From Granulicella sp. dw_53 (GTDB taxonomy: Bacteria > Acidobacteriota > Terriglobia > Terriglobales > Acidobacteriaceae), in assembly GCF_018449545.1 (NCBI RefSeq), contig NZ_JAAVUR010000004.1:334570-398569 (forward strand): DNA of 64,000 nt. The letters run 5' to 3'. The translations under genes and the position numbers were made by a program. The notes under the pieces are model-generated. The model worked only from the letters and a program-made list of their open reading frames with translations. It was not told where the DNA came from and did no database searches. Shown here piece by piece: positions 43,964 to 52,464 of the stretch (positions are counted from its first letter, which is position 1; each line of letters starts with the position of its first letter).

Positions 43964-43979
43964 GAGCTGCGGCTTTGTC
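43944..43979. terminator. Perfect 16-base hairpin, bidirectional terminator
   Basis: Arms GACAAAGCCGCAGCTC (43944-43959) and GAGCTGCGGCTTTGTC (43964-43979) around loop CTAA. The stem has A/T at its outer ends, so it can act in both directions, for the small frame on the plus strand and the small peptide gene on the minus strand. Confidence 0.75.
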
Positions 43980-44021
43980 TAAGTAATCTTCAATCGGGCC
44001 TTGTAAACAGGCCGGTCAAGG

Positions 44022-44180
44022 CTATTTGCCGAGGTGCGGTCTCGCGGCGTGAATATGAGCCTTCGGGGCACGGTCATGGAACAACTGCGGCCGCATGTGC
44101 GCACCACCTGTCCGGCTCCTGGCAAAAGCCAGAGACGGAATCAGGGCAAGCATTAAAGCAATCGATATTCTCAGCTTCAT
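44022..44180 (-). CDS. Small secreted histidine-rich peptide
   Basis: A 52-residue frame with AGGA before ATG 44180. Residues 1-20 are a convincing signal peptide (MKLRISIALMLALIPSLAFA), with AFA as the cleavage site. The mature 32 residues are basic and hold five His spaced every four to ten residues (AHMRPQLFH, KAHIHAARPH). A metal-binding or membrane-active role is possible but not shown. A terminator lies 43 bases downstream. I do not recognise a family. Confidence 0.55.
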   Translation of the reverse strand: MKLRISIALMLALIPSLAFARSRTGGAHMRPQLFHDRAPKAHIHAARPHLGK

Positions 44181-44439
44181 CGTGTCTTCCTGTCTTGCTC
44201 GGGCAAATAAACCCTACAGCCGAGCAACCTTCCTGCTACACCCATAGGACGCGCTAAGGAAGGGGTTGGATTCAACATTCGAGCGCTGTACTAGCTTGAG
44301 AGACTAAACACCATACCACGGCAAGGGGAGACAAGTCGTCGTCCTTGTCCGAGTATTCTCCCGTAAAAGGTCCCTGTCCACCACAAACTGCGCAAAGGAA
44401 CCTCGGAGTTACCCAAACCGACAGCCCAGACGACCCGCC

Positions 44440-45105
44440 CTAAACCTTCACCTTGCGTGCATTGGCCAGAAAAGCCGCCAGCCGCTCCCGGTCCTTGCGC
44501 CCCGGATGAGACTCCACCCCACTGGCTACATCCACGCCCCAGGGCTGAAGAACCTTGATAGCCTCCTCGACGTTCTCGTGCTGCAGCCCCCCCGCCACAA
44601 TCAGCCGCATAGGCGCAAGCCCGGAGAGCGCCACGCGAGCCGCCTCCCAATCGAACACCACACCCGTTCCACCCGAAGCCTTCGCCGTCCGCGAATCCAC
44701 CAGCACCGCGTCAATCTCCGGATGACTGCGCAGCGCCGTCAAATTAGCCGCACAAGAAGGATCGTTGGTACTCGCATCCACATTCCAGTGCGTCGTCTGA
44801 ATAATCCGCAGCCCTGGAAACCCGCTCGCCAGCGCATCGATCAGGCTCGTAGAAAATCCCCCATGCAACTGAACCCCGGTAAGCCCCGCCTCGCGAATCG
44901 TATCCGAAATCTTCTCGACATCAAGCGTATCGAACACACCGATCTTCTCGACCTCCACAGGCAGATGCGCAACGATCGCCGCCACCTGTCCCGCCGTCAC
45001 CCTCCGCGGACTCGCGGCGAAGACAAAGCCCAGCGTGTCCGCCCCCAGCTCCGCGGCCAGCTTTGCATCCTCGAGATTCGTATTCGCACAAATTTTGATC
45101 CACAT
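44440..45105 (-). CDS. trpF: Phosphoribosylanthranilate isomerase
   Basis: A 221-residue TIM-barrel enzyme of tryptophan synthesis, converting phosphoribosylanthranilate to CdRP. Motifs are KICANTNLEDAKLAAELGADTLGFVFAASPRRV (residues 4-36), GVQLHG (about 78-83), VDSRTAKASGGTGVVFDW and LIVAGGL, ASGVESHPGRKD. The usual KICG is KICAN here, while the catalytic Cys is kept. It follows trpC by 44 bases in the same direction. Confidence 0.92.
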   Translation of the reverse strand: MWIKICANTNLEDAKLAAELGADTLGFVFAASPRRVTAGQVAAIVAHLPVEVEKIGVFDTLDVEKISDTIREAGLTGVQLHGGFSTSLIDALASGFPGLRIIQTTHWNVDASTNDPSCAANLTALRSHPEIDAVLVDSRTAKASGGTGVVFDWEAARVALSGLAPMRLIVAGGLQHENVEEAIKVLQPWGVDVASGVESHPGRKDRERLAAFLANARKVKV

Positions 45106-45149
45106 GGCTTCTTCGATGCCCCAACCGCCGTCCGCAATCCTTCTTAATT

Positions 45150-45953
45150 CTACAGATCCAGCGAATAGTCGCGATCCAGCAGCAACGCCAGCGCAGCCCC
45201 CGGATCCGGCTGACGCATAAACGTCTCTCCAATCAGAAACCCGCCATACCCAGCCTCGCGAAGCCGCGCAATATCCTCCGCCGTGCGAATACCGCTCTCC
45301 GCCACACGCAGAACACCCGCAGGCAGGTAGATCGCCAGCTCCAGCAGCGACTCCGTCCGAACCGCAAACGAATGCAGATCGCGGCTATTGACCCCGATCA
45401 GATCGAAGCCCAGATCCGTAGCCCGCTCTATCTCTTCCCTGGTATGCGTCTCACACAGCACGTCCAGCCCCAGCGAGACCGCCTCCGCATGCAGATCGCG
45501 CAGCGCCGCATCCGTATGCGCTGCGACGATCAGCAGAATCGCATCCGCGCCCGCCGCCCGAGCCTCCAGCACCTGGAAAGGATCGAGGATAAAGTCCTTC
45601 CGAAGACACGGCAGCCTGACCGCAGAAGAAGCCGCTTCAAGATCCTCCAGCGACCCTCGAAAGAAAGGGCCATCGGTAAGAATCGACAACGCCACGGCGC
45701 CCGCCTCCTGATAGCTACGCGCCAGCTTCGCCGGATGAAAATCGCCGCGGATCAACCCCTTGGACGGCGAAGCCTTCTTGATCTCCGCAATAATCGCCGG
45801 CCCATCCTCCGCCGCCGCACGAACCCGCTCCACGAAGCCCCGCGGAGTATGAGCCGCGGCCTTCCGCTCCAGCCAGCCATAGTCCGCAACGTCCTTGCGT
45901 GCATTTACATCGAGGAGAGTGCGGGCGAGAATCTGGTCAAGCTGCGTTGCCAT
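45150..45953 (-). CDS. trpC: Indole-3-glycerol phosphate synthase
   Basis: From ATG 45953 the product is 267 residues, the family norm; an upstream start would add 39 residues unlike the family. It begins MATQLDQILARTLLDVNARK. Motifs are IIAEIKKASPSKGLIRGDFHP (catalytic Lys region), LSILTDGPFFRGSLEDL, LRKDFILDPFQVLEARAAGADAILLI, LIGVNSRDLHSF and VAESGIRT. It forms the indole ring before trpF's product is used. trpC and trpF make a two-gene operon; the other trp genes are not in the window. Confidence 0.94.
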   Translation of the reverse strand: MATQLDQILARTLLDVNARKDVADYGWLERKAAAHTPRGFVERVRAAAEDGPAIIAEIKKASPSKGLIRGDFHPAKLARSYQEAGAVALSILTDGPFFRGSLEDLEAASSAVRLPCLRKDFILDPFQVLEARAAGADAILLIVAAHTDAALRDLHAEAVSLGLDVLCETHTREEIERATDLGFDLIGVNSRDLHSFAVRTESLLELAIYLPAGVLRVAESGIRTAEDIARLREAGYGGFLIGETFMRQPDPGAALALLLDRDYSLDL

Positions 45954-46195
45954 GTCGGTCCTGGTTGCGTCGAGTCGTGCGCTCTCAGTAGACGATCCAC
46001 CCGGATAGAAGGTTGGAAGAGACCACTGAAGGCAGCCCCTACCTTTGTACCTCAAACGCAGCCGCTCCAAAAACGTTTAGCGAAAGGACACGTTGGACAG
46101 ATCACTTCCAAGTGAAGATGCGATGCCGCGCAAGCCCATATTCCAGACGCTAACGCCCGGAGCGATATCTTCAACAACATGCAGATCTATCTCTT

Positions 46196-46624
46196 CTAAC
46201 GAAGAAAGCGCCTACGCGATCTCGTCAGCAACGCCAATGCTCCAGTACCAAGTAGGACCATGCTGGAAGGCTCAGGAGCGACCGCGGAGATCTGCGAAAT
46301 GGTCAGCGTGTTTTCTCGAATACTATGAGTCCCGAGAGTGAAGAAGTCAGGACCGAGCGAATTGAAGCTGGCGGTACCCGTCAGAGAGACAATGGCGAGC
46401 GCCTCGTTTGAAAGTACCAACGATATCGTGCAGGTACGGGAGACCCCGCCGATGCTGCACGTATCTGCCTGAAATTGAGCATCCGCCGTGAAAAGGACTG
46501 GGCTGACATAGGTAAACGCGTCGTTGAAAAGCGTGTTGCTGAAGTCGTAAGAGAAGCTGTCGGCTCTGGCAATTGCAGACGAGAAGAGAACAGCCGCAAC
46601 CGCGGCCACGAAACGTAGATGCAT
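46196..46624 (-). CDS. PEP-CTERM sorting-domain protein
   Basis: From ATG 46624 (AGGAG seven bases upstream) the protein is 142 residues. Residues 1-22 form a signal peptide ending in ARA. The middle has two Cys (DTCSIGGVSRTC) and beta-rich sequence. The C-terminus is a PEP-CTERM tag: VAPEPSSMVLLGTGALALL then RSRRRF. Proteins of this type are cut and attached by an exosortase, which is not in this window. The role is unknown; surface or matrix protein is expected. Confidence 0.85.
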   Translation of the reverse strand: MHLRFVAAVAAVLFSSAIARADSFSYDFSNTLFNDAFTYVSPVLFTADAQFQADTCSIGGVSRTCTISLVLSNEALAIVSLTGTASFNSLGPDFFTLGTHSIRENTLTISQISAVAPEPSSMVLLGTGALALLTRSRRRFLR

Positions 46625-46724
46625 GACACACTCCTGAAAAGTTATGCGCCACGATACCACGGAACTGCAAAAGCCAACCGAATTCTTGGTTTGAACTGCC
46701 ACCCTGAATCGACCCGCGTTGAAC

Positions 46725-47621
46725 CTACTGATGCAAAGAGAATCCAAACGGCAAAGCTGCCTCAAGATGGATCTGTTCTCCAGTGATGGGGTGGTTGAAG
46801 TTCAGAAATTGGGCATGCAAAAAATATCCTCCATCGCCCGGCAGGCCGGGGAGATCTTCAAGAGGCTGGCCAGTTAAACCGTACAAAGGATCGCCTGCCA
46901 GAGGATGGCCGATGGAGGCCAGATGGATTCTGATTTGATGAGGGCGGCCCGAATGTAGGCTTACCTCAAATGTTGTGGCGCTTGTAGTGCGTGAGATCAC
47001 CTTAGCCAATGACTTTGACGGTTTGCCACCAGGGTCTGCGGCCCACACCGAACCGATGCGCGGGTGCGGCACGAGGCCGATGGGTGTGAGAATTTCGTAG
47101 GCTTCGTGCTGTGCAACGCCTTGAGCCAGCGCCCGGTAGACTTTTTGAACTCCGGGCGTGTTCCAGTTTGCAGATAGTTGAGAGGCCACCTGCGGTGTCT
47201 TGGCGAAGAGGACGATGCCGGTAGTGGCTCGGCCCAATCGGTGGACAGGATTTGCGTTGGGAGTCTGCTTTTGCACCAAACGCAGGAGGGTGTTTTCCAG
47301 GAAGCCGCCGCCGGGGAGCGTGGGCAGTCCGCTAGGTTTGTTGACAGCCAACAAATGGGGGTCATCAAACAGCACTTCGAAGTGCTGAGGAGAGTCTGGT
47401 TCGATCCAGGGTGGACGGTTCCAGACAAGGGTCTGGCCCAAAGTGAGCGATTCGCTTCCGCTGGCGGTGACGCCGTTGACGGTAACTTCGCGGTTGTTCA
47501 GATTTCGTTGCCAGGCTTGTGGGGTTGAGTGTGGGTAAAGGCTTGCCAAGTGCGAGAGCAGGGTTCGTCCATGATATTTGCTGCTGACGATTGTGGTGTA
47601 GGCATAGCCCCGGTTGAGCAT
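46725..47621 (-). CDS. RluA-like pseudouridine synthase with Asp-to-Gly change
   Basis: A 298-residue protein with an S4-like N-terminus (RNLNNREVTVNGVTASGSESLTLGQTL, about 40-66) and the RluA fold: LLAVNKPSGLPTLPGG (about 90-105), HSGRPHQIRIHLASIGHPLAGDPLYG. The motif normally HRLDxxTSG reads HRLGRATTG, so the catalytic Asp is Gly130. The codon is GGC, so this is not a single frameshift. Either it belongs to a variant subgroup that works differently or it is not a synthase. Its frame overlaps the upstream region of the PEP-CTERM gene only slightly. Confidence 0.8.
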   Translation of the reverse strand: MLNRGYAYTTIVSSKYHGRTLLSHLASLYPHSTPQAWQRNLNNREVTVNGVTASGSESLTLGQTLVWNRPPWIEPDSPQHFEVLFDDPHLLAVNKPSGLPTLPGGGFLENTLLRLVQKQTPNANPVHRLGRATTGIVLFAKTPQVASQLSANWNTPGVQKVYRALAQGVAQHEAYEILTPIGLVPHPRIGSVWAADPGGKPSKSLAKVISRTTSATTFEVSLHSGRPHQIRIHLASIGHPLAGDPLYGLTGQPLEDLPGLPGDGGYFLHAQFLNFNHPITGEQIHLEAALPFGFSLHQ

Positions 47622-47665
47622 GTGGTTTGAGTGTAAGCTCTGGCATCTGGATGCGGCGTGACCTG

Positions 47666-47791
47666 CTATAGCCGCTTGAATTTCCGCAGCATGCCGTCCG
47701 GCTGCGGTTCGAACCCGAGAGAGTTATAGAGAGCACGTCCGTCATTCGACTGCCAATTGGCCTGTTCTCGCCATGGGACGTTTTCGCCGCG
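47666..47791 (-). pseudogene. C-terminal remnant of a GNAT acetyltransferase
   Basis: About 41 codons on the minus strand read VPWREQANWQSNDGRALYN followed by SLGFEPQPDGMLRKFKRL and a stop. This matches the end of GNAT proteins, where a DNxxARxLYxxLGF element closes the acetyl-CoA site. There is a stop just upstream (47792-47794) and no N-terminal part, so the gene is decayed. Confidence 0.45.
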
Positions 47792-47885
47792 CTAACGCTT
47801 AGTAGCCACCCCCGAATCATAGGAACTGTGAACATGTTGTCGATTATTCTGCTGATTCTGGTTGGTCTTGGGGGGAGTCCCCACA

Positions 47886-48296
47886 CTAATGGAATAGCTT
47901 TTTGCGGAACGTCGGGCCGTCTGGAAGGGGAGCCAGCGTCAAAGATAGAAAAAGCCCCAGCGCCTTATCGAATTGCCCGTGAGCTTCACCGGAAGCGTTC
48001 AACTCCTGCCCTGAAACCTTCAGGAACTCGCCTGAGAACGACACATGGGCTTGGCCATAGCGACGCCATCGCCCCTCTGCCTTCTGCTGCGCTACTCCCT
48101 CCCGCTTCAACTCTTCTGTAAACGTCTGATCCGGTCGCAGATGGAGAGTGCATTGTTCACCATTCCGGTTGATCGTATATGTGCCAGACAAGGCCCCATA
48201 GTCGTAGTTGGCCGCGATGCTGTACCAGCCAACAAAAGCACTCACCAAGAGCATAAGGACAACACCGAAGCGAGCAAATTTTTTCATTGGTTGCAT
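47886..48296 (-). CDS. Small exported protein of unknown function
   Basis: A 136-residue protein from ATG 48296, which has GGAGA five bases upstream. Residues 4-24 are a hydrophobic signal or anchor (FARFGVVLMLLVSAFVGWYS). The mature part has a beta-rich LSGTYTINRNGEQCTLHLRPDQTFTEEL and GRWRRYGQAHVSFSGEF, a pattern of small lipocalin-like or YD-type periplasmic proteins that I cannot place in a family. Confidence 0.6.
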   Translation of the reverse strand: MQPMKKFARFGVVLMLLVSAFVGWYSIAANYDYGALSGTYTINRNGEQCTLHLRPDQTFTEELKREGVAQQKAEGRWRRYGQAHVSFSGEFLKVSGQELNASGEAHGQFDKALGLFLSLTLAPLPDGPTFRKKLFH

Positions 48297-48979
48297 CGAT
48301 ATCTCCACTGAAAGGTATGACCGCTAATCCGTCCTTTGAGCCTTGCTGACTCGTGATCACTGAGAAGTTGTCGGGTTGATATGGTTCCACAGCTGTAGGT
48401 CGTAGGAATACGTGAGGTCTTTGCCATCAGGTCAATGTACTTGATTAGGCTGTTGGCGGCATAAGCAAGTGACTCAGCGAGACCCTGAGCTAGTTCTCCA
48501 TCCCGAGGTCCGGGCGGTTGGTCGGCGATCCGAAAGAATCGTTCATACGATTCTCCATTCGCGCATAATCGCCAATGCACTCACAGACAATTGAATTCGC
48601 AATTCAGACTTGCTTCTCGCAATCGATAGCAGAGTCAAAACAGCGGAAATTTAGGAACTTTGCTGCTCTGGTAGGACTCTTGCATTATTCCAATCCGAAC
48701 ATTACAGCAACCGTGACGTAGACAATTTTGCCTTTTGGGGATCAGTACGCTTATTTGCGGAAATTGTGACCTTCTACAAAATCCGCCACACCGAAAACTT
48801 CATCGGGAAGCAAATGCGTAAAATCGTTCGCGTTGAAAACTATGACGTGGACAAAGACGGAATTGGACAATCTACTGGTTCTGTCTTCCGACTCCCCGAC
48901 ACAAACCTTTGACGACCGAAGGTTCCAAGGAAGAGCCAGACCTCCTCACCGCTGCAAGAGTTAAGACCGCCTGTTTCGT
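48297..48979. other. Gene-poor region with decayed coding-like stretch
   Basis: About 680 bases. On the plus strand one frame stays open from 48655 to its stop at 48910-48912 (86 codons) and reads protein-like (VDNFAFWGSVRLFAEIVTFY, later VENYDVDKDGIG), but it has no early start codon, so it looks like a remnant of a gene without its front. A minus-strand frame at 48284-48580 is less convincing. No RNA or repeat was recognised. Confidence 0.35.
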
Positions 48980-49225
48980 TTGATAGAAAGCGCAGAGAAG
49001 AAATGGGACATGATGATTAATTTCCTCCAAACTCACACTAGTCTGATTACTCTCTTCTTCATCCTGGTGACTCTAGCCAACTTCATTGGCTTCAGGGTCT
49101 ATAAGAACAAGTACGGAAACCAGAGACCGAATAAAAGAACGAACCTATTAGTAACCGTCTGGCTTGGCAACCTTATAGCCCTCGGTGGCTTCTGGTTAGG
49201 AATTCTGGCTACACGGACTCATTGA
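48980..49225 (+). CDS. Small two-helix membrane protein
   Basis: An 81-residue frame with two hydrophobic helices (LITLFFILVTLANFIGF at about 22-38, and LLVTVWLGNLIALGGFWLGIL at about 56-76) separated by a basic loop. It may start at ATG 48980 or at the double ATG codons 11-12. No family recognised. It stands alone in a gene-poor area, so its reality is uncertain. Confidence 0.45.
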   Translation: MIESAEKKWDMMINFLQTHTSLITLFFILVTLANFIGFRVYKNKYGNQRPNKRTNLLVTVWLGNLIALGGFWLGILATRTH

Positions 49226-49370
49226 CGATCTTGATCTTAAAGATCCGTATCAGAAATCGATGCCGGTACTTTTCTCCTGCGATGTAGTCCAAGTCTGAGC
49301 GCGGCAACGCCGAAATCACCCTCTAATAAAAGAAAGCAATTCGGTCGTCCATAAGAGCCAGCTTCGCAAC

Positions 49371-50252
49371 CTAAGCTTTATCCTTCAGCAAGCGCTGTGA
49401 AACCTCATAGTATGCAGGCGCGAAGTCGCGGTCTTGCATTCCCGCTTCAATGGCCTCCTCCCAGCGTGCGTGGAAGACATCCGCCAGCGGAGTCTGCACA
49501 TGTCCATCCTTTGCTGCCTCGCGAAACAACCGGGTATCTTTCGCTAATAGAGTCACAGTGCCGCCCACCACCTCCGGCGGATGAAGCATGAGCTTGCCAT
49601 AAGCCTCATAGAACGGCGAACGTATCAGAGCATTGTTAACCGTCTCAACAAACACCGCAGGCTCGATCTGCATCGACTCCGCATAGATCATCCCTTCACT
49701 CAGCGAAGCAACCACAGCCGCGATCATAAAGTTGCCGCCCAGCTTCATCGCATGAGCGCTCCACGGCTGCTCCGACACCACCGTGAAGCCTCGACTGAAC
49801 GTTTCAACCAAGGGACGCACCTTTTCAACCTGATCCTTAGCTCCGCCCAGAACGGTCCATAGCTGGCCTTGCTCGGCGAAAACCGGCCTGCCAAATACCG
49901 GTGCTCCCACAAAGTGTTGCTGACGCAACCGGTGCTCCTCCGTGACACGCTTCGATAGCGCAACACTGATGGTGCTAAGCGAGACATGCGTCGAACCCTC
50001 TGCAATCGCCTCCATCACGCCGCCGCGAAAGAGCACCTCTTCCAACGCCGCGTCATCCGTCACCATCGTAAAAATAACCTCGCATCCCGCCACCGCATCG
50101 CTGGCACTCGCCGCTACCTTCGCCCCTTCTCTTTTCAGCGGCTCGGCATGAGCAGCCGTACGGTTCCAGACGGTCAACTCATGGCCGGCCTTCATCAAGT
50201 GACGAGCAACAGCACTACCCATTTGGCCTAAGCCGAGAAACGCAACGCGCAT
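49371..50252 (-). CDS. NAD(P)-dependent beta-hydroxyacid dehydrogenase-like
   Basis: A 293-residue enzyme of the 3-hydroxyisobutyrate dehydrogenase/6PGDH family. The Rossmann start is VAFLGLGQMGSAVARHLMKAGHELTVWNRT (residues 3-32). The substrate motif DAAL and VSLSTISVALSKRV follow. The catalytic Lys is in AHAMKLGGNFMIA (about 165-177). The substrate is unknown. It is a single gene with a 700-base empty region upstream. Confidence 0.9.
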   Translation of the reverse strand: MRVAFLGLGQMGSAVARHLMKAGHELTVWNRTAAHAEPLKREGAKVAASASDAVAGCEVIFTMVTDDAALEEVLFRGGVMEAIAEGSTHVSLSTISVALSKRVTEEHRLRQQHFVGAPVFGRPVFAEQGQLWTVLGGAKDQVEKVRPLVETFSRGFTVVSEQPWSAHAMKLGGNFMIAAVVASLSEGMIYAESMQIEPAVFVETVNNALIRSPFYEAYGKLMLHPPEVVGGTVTLLAKDTRLFREAAKDGHVQTPLADVFHARWEEAIEAGMQDRDFAPAYYEVSQRLLKDKA

Positions 50253-50574
50253 GAAAACTCCAAAAAGAAAAAGTGATCTTCAACTCTGGGATTAGGATGT
50301 TCGAAAGAACGAAAGTGTCGCACTATGCGCGCCTGGCCTGATCGTCTTCTTTGATATCGCACTAGCAATTAGATCGACGCACACACGATGACATACTGAG
50401 TCGGCTCCGCGAAATAAATAACAGAGGAAAACCGATCGATCCGGACAAATACAGACGCATAGAAATGCTAGGCCCGAAAGCGAATCTCTCCAACAGTGTT
50501 ACGAATGAAGCAAAACCATCAGCACAAGAGCGCCAGCACGACCCTAAAGTTATCGCCAGCCCATCAAACTTTTT

Positions 50575-50672
50575 CTGCGATTTTCCAGCCAAAATCGCAT
50601 GTCAACCCCCAAAACAACCTAAGTGCGACAAAACAAGCCAGATAAAAGTGGCACTGGAGTTATGGTCCACTC
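50575..50672 (-). repeat. Dispersed bipartite repeat, copy 2
   Basis: On the minus strand box A reads ACCATAACTCCAGTGCCACT (50666-50647) and box B GTTTTGGGGGTTGACA (50615-50600), followed by TTTTGGCTGG. The gap between GTGCCAC and TTGACA is 42 bases, as in copies 3 and 4. Confidence 0.65.
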
Positions 50673-50697
50673 GGTAAAATAGAACTAGAAGATAAAA

Positions 50698-50725
50698 AGC
50701 CCGCATAAGAGATGTGGGCTTTGCC
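50698..50725 (+). terminator. Stem-loop terminator-like
   Basis: AGCCCGCAT (50698-50706), loop AAGAG, ATGTGGGCT (50712-50720) with one G-T pair, followed by TTGCC. The T tract is weak. Confidence 0.5.
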
Positions 50726-50987
50726 ATTTAAGGCATCAGAAAGGGGCAAACATAGACGTAAGTTGAGCTGGCTGACGTATTTGGAAACAACTCGTTTAGA
50801 ATGAGCCGCTTGCGGAGGGCTCAGGACCTTAACCCGATGATTCTAAACCATTTGCGCCCAAATACCCCTAGGGGGGGTACCCCCAAAAGCCCTAAAAGAC
50901 AAGGAAGGGTGCGGAGGGATAGCGAATACCATACCTCGTATTCGCCCGAAGACAACTCAATGCTGACAGGCATATGAGAGAAGATTA

Positions 50988-51074
50988 TGGTGCCGAAGGG
51001 GGGACTCGAACCCCCACACCCTTGCGAGTACATGGACCTGAACCATGCGCGTCTGCCAATTCCGCCACTACGGC
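50988..51074 (-). tRNA. tRNA-Leu(CAG)
   Basis: Class II tRNA with long variable arm and encoded CCA. The anticodon stem-loop is CATGG-TTCAGGT-CCATG with anticodon CAG; the T-arm is GGGGGTTCGAGTCCCCC. Acceptor GCCGTAG/CTTCGGC has one T-T mismatch. Confidence 0.93.
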
Positions 51075-51317
51075 ACGATCTCAAAAACGAGTGCCTGACG
51101 AAAGCCAAGGCACATCAACCGCGAGTGCTTAGTCTTACAAACACTGCAGCCTATGTCAATGCAGCCACGAAAGAGCCAGCACGGAACCGAAATGAGCCAT
51201 GAAAAGGCGCACAACCGGAGAAGAGCCAAACGAGTCTATAAGATCGGATAAACCGTCCAATCCATAGCAACGGTCTGAACTGAGCCCGCTTTATAAGAAT
51301 CAGGAGCAACGCTTCAA

Positions 51318-51581
51318 ATGGACGAATCTGTGAACAAGCTACCGCCAACGGCGATTGAAACCCCCGAGATTCCCGAGGAGCTCGCCGTCGAGATCCGTCG
51401 CTTGGCTCACGATCTGAGCAACGCTCTGGAGATCATCGTGCAAACCAGCTTCCTGCTCAGCACCACGGAGATGAAGGAACCCGCATCCGACTGGCTGAAG
51501 ATGCTCGAAGGCGGAGTCCAAAAGGCCTTGGACATCAACCTCGACCTGCGGAAGTACATCAAGCAACACGCGCCGCGCTAA
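51318..51581 (+). CDS. DHp-like orphan phosphotransfer domain protein
   Basis: An 87-residue protein consisting of little more than one helical hairpin. The segment EIRRLAHDLSNALEIIVQTSFLL (about 25-47) matches the H-box of histidine kinases (HDxxNxL, with His31), and the second helix is DWLKMLEGGVQKALDINLDLRKYI. There is no ATPase domain. It is likely a phosphotransfer or dimerisation module. It faces the response regulator at 51637-52203, with 55 bases between the stops, so the pair could exchange phosphate. Confidence 0.6.
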   Translation: MDESVNKLPPTAIETPEIPEELAVEIRRLAHDLSNALEIIVQTSFLLSTTEMKEPASDWLKMLEGGVQKALDINLDLRKYIKQHAPR

Positions 51582-51636
51582 GTGCGCAGCGCATGGACTG
51601 AAATAGCCATTTGAAGATCGAGCCTGCAAGCGAGGA

Positions 51637-52203
51637 CTAACGCCCAGCAGCCTTCAATCTGGACTTGGACGCCGTCTTCGCCGGCTTAGCGACCTTCTTC
51701 GCCTGCACCGCTTTCGCGCTGACAGCAGCCTTCTTTACTGAAGAGGTCTTCTTCTTCACCGCGGCAATCTTCTTGACCGCTTGCTTCTTGCTTTCTGCCT
51801 CAGAAGCAGCAGCGCCATTCGGCAGCGAGGCCAGTCTTTCCTGATGGGAAGTGAACAGCTTCTCGATCTGCTGCAACAGCACTCGCGTGTGCATGGGCTT
51901 CAGCAGCAACTGATCGGCCCCGAACCCTTGCCAGTCCGCCTCGTCGACCGGGAAGGCCGTCAGGAGGGCCACTGCGGGGCGGTAAGGCGCATTGCGTGCG
52001 GCCCGGATAACATCCCGGCCCGCTTGGTCGTTCTCCATCCGCATGTCGGTGATGACCATGCTGTACTCATAGTTACGAAGACGTAACTTGCCATCGCGGG
52101 CAGACGCGGCAGTATCCACGTCAAATCCGCTGATCTCGAGGACTGCTTTCATGGTGAGCAGAACGGCAACTTCGTCGTCGACGAGCAGAATGCGGCGCTT
52201 CAT
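51637..52203 (-). CDS. Response regulator with lysine-rich histone-like tail
   Basis: A 188-residue protein. Residues 1-115 are a receiver domain with acidic pocket DD at 9-10, phospho-acceptor Asp53 (ITDMRM), Thr82 and Lys102 (LLLKPMH). Residues about 125-188 are Lys/Ala-rich (KKQAVKKIAAVKKKTSSVKKAA and so on), as in histone H1-like or HU-extended tails, expected to bind DNA non-specifically. No HTH output. Phosphorylation may alter chromatin-like binding. Confidence 0.82.
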   Translation of the reverse strand: MKRRILLVDDEVAVLLTMKAVLEISGFDVDTAASARDGKLRLRNYEYSMVITDMRMENDQAGRDVIRAARNAPYRPAVALLTAFPVDEADWQGFGADQLLLKPMHTRVLLQQIEKLFTSHQERLASLPNGAAASEAESKKQAVKKIAAVKKKTSSVKKAAVSAKAVQAKKVAKPAKTASKSRLKAAGR

Positions 52204-52464
52204 TCAGATGTTTCCTCTCTGTTTGCCCTGAGGCGATAGCCCTACGGCAAAAAACCATGGGCCGATGACAACGATACACCGTAGCCGTTTGGCGGGACAG
52301 ATCTCCGCTTCAAAGCAAAGATTTATATCGCTCAAGACAGACCTCTGCACGTCGAACAGATAGACTGAGAGCGACTCCAGTTAGAACAGCATCTAAAGAC
52401 AGGATGCTATACTTTACGTTGCTGCGCGACCTTAGTTCAGGAGCGTATAACCATTAACTCACGC

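Larger units (their letters stand above)
50253..50987. other. Intergenic region with repeat copy 2 and terminator
   Basis: About 735 bases without a protein gene. It holds the dispersed repeat at 50575-50672, a stem-loop at 50698-50725 and a C/G-rich stretch near 50870-50890. The stem-loop follows a plus-strand direction and no gene precedes it, so a short non-coding transcript from the repeat region is possible. Confidence 0.45.
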
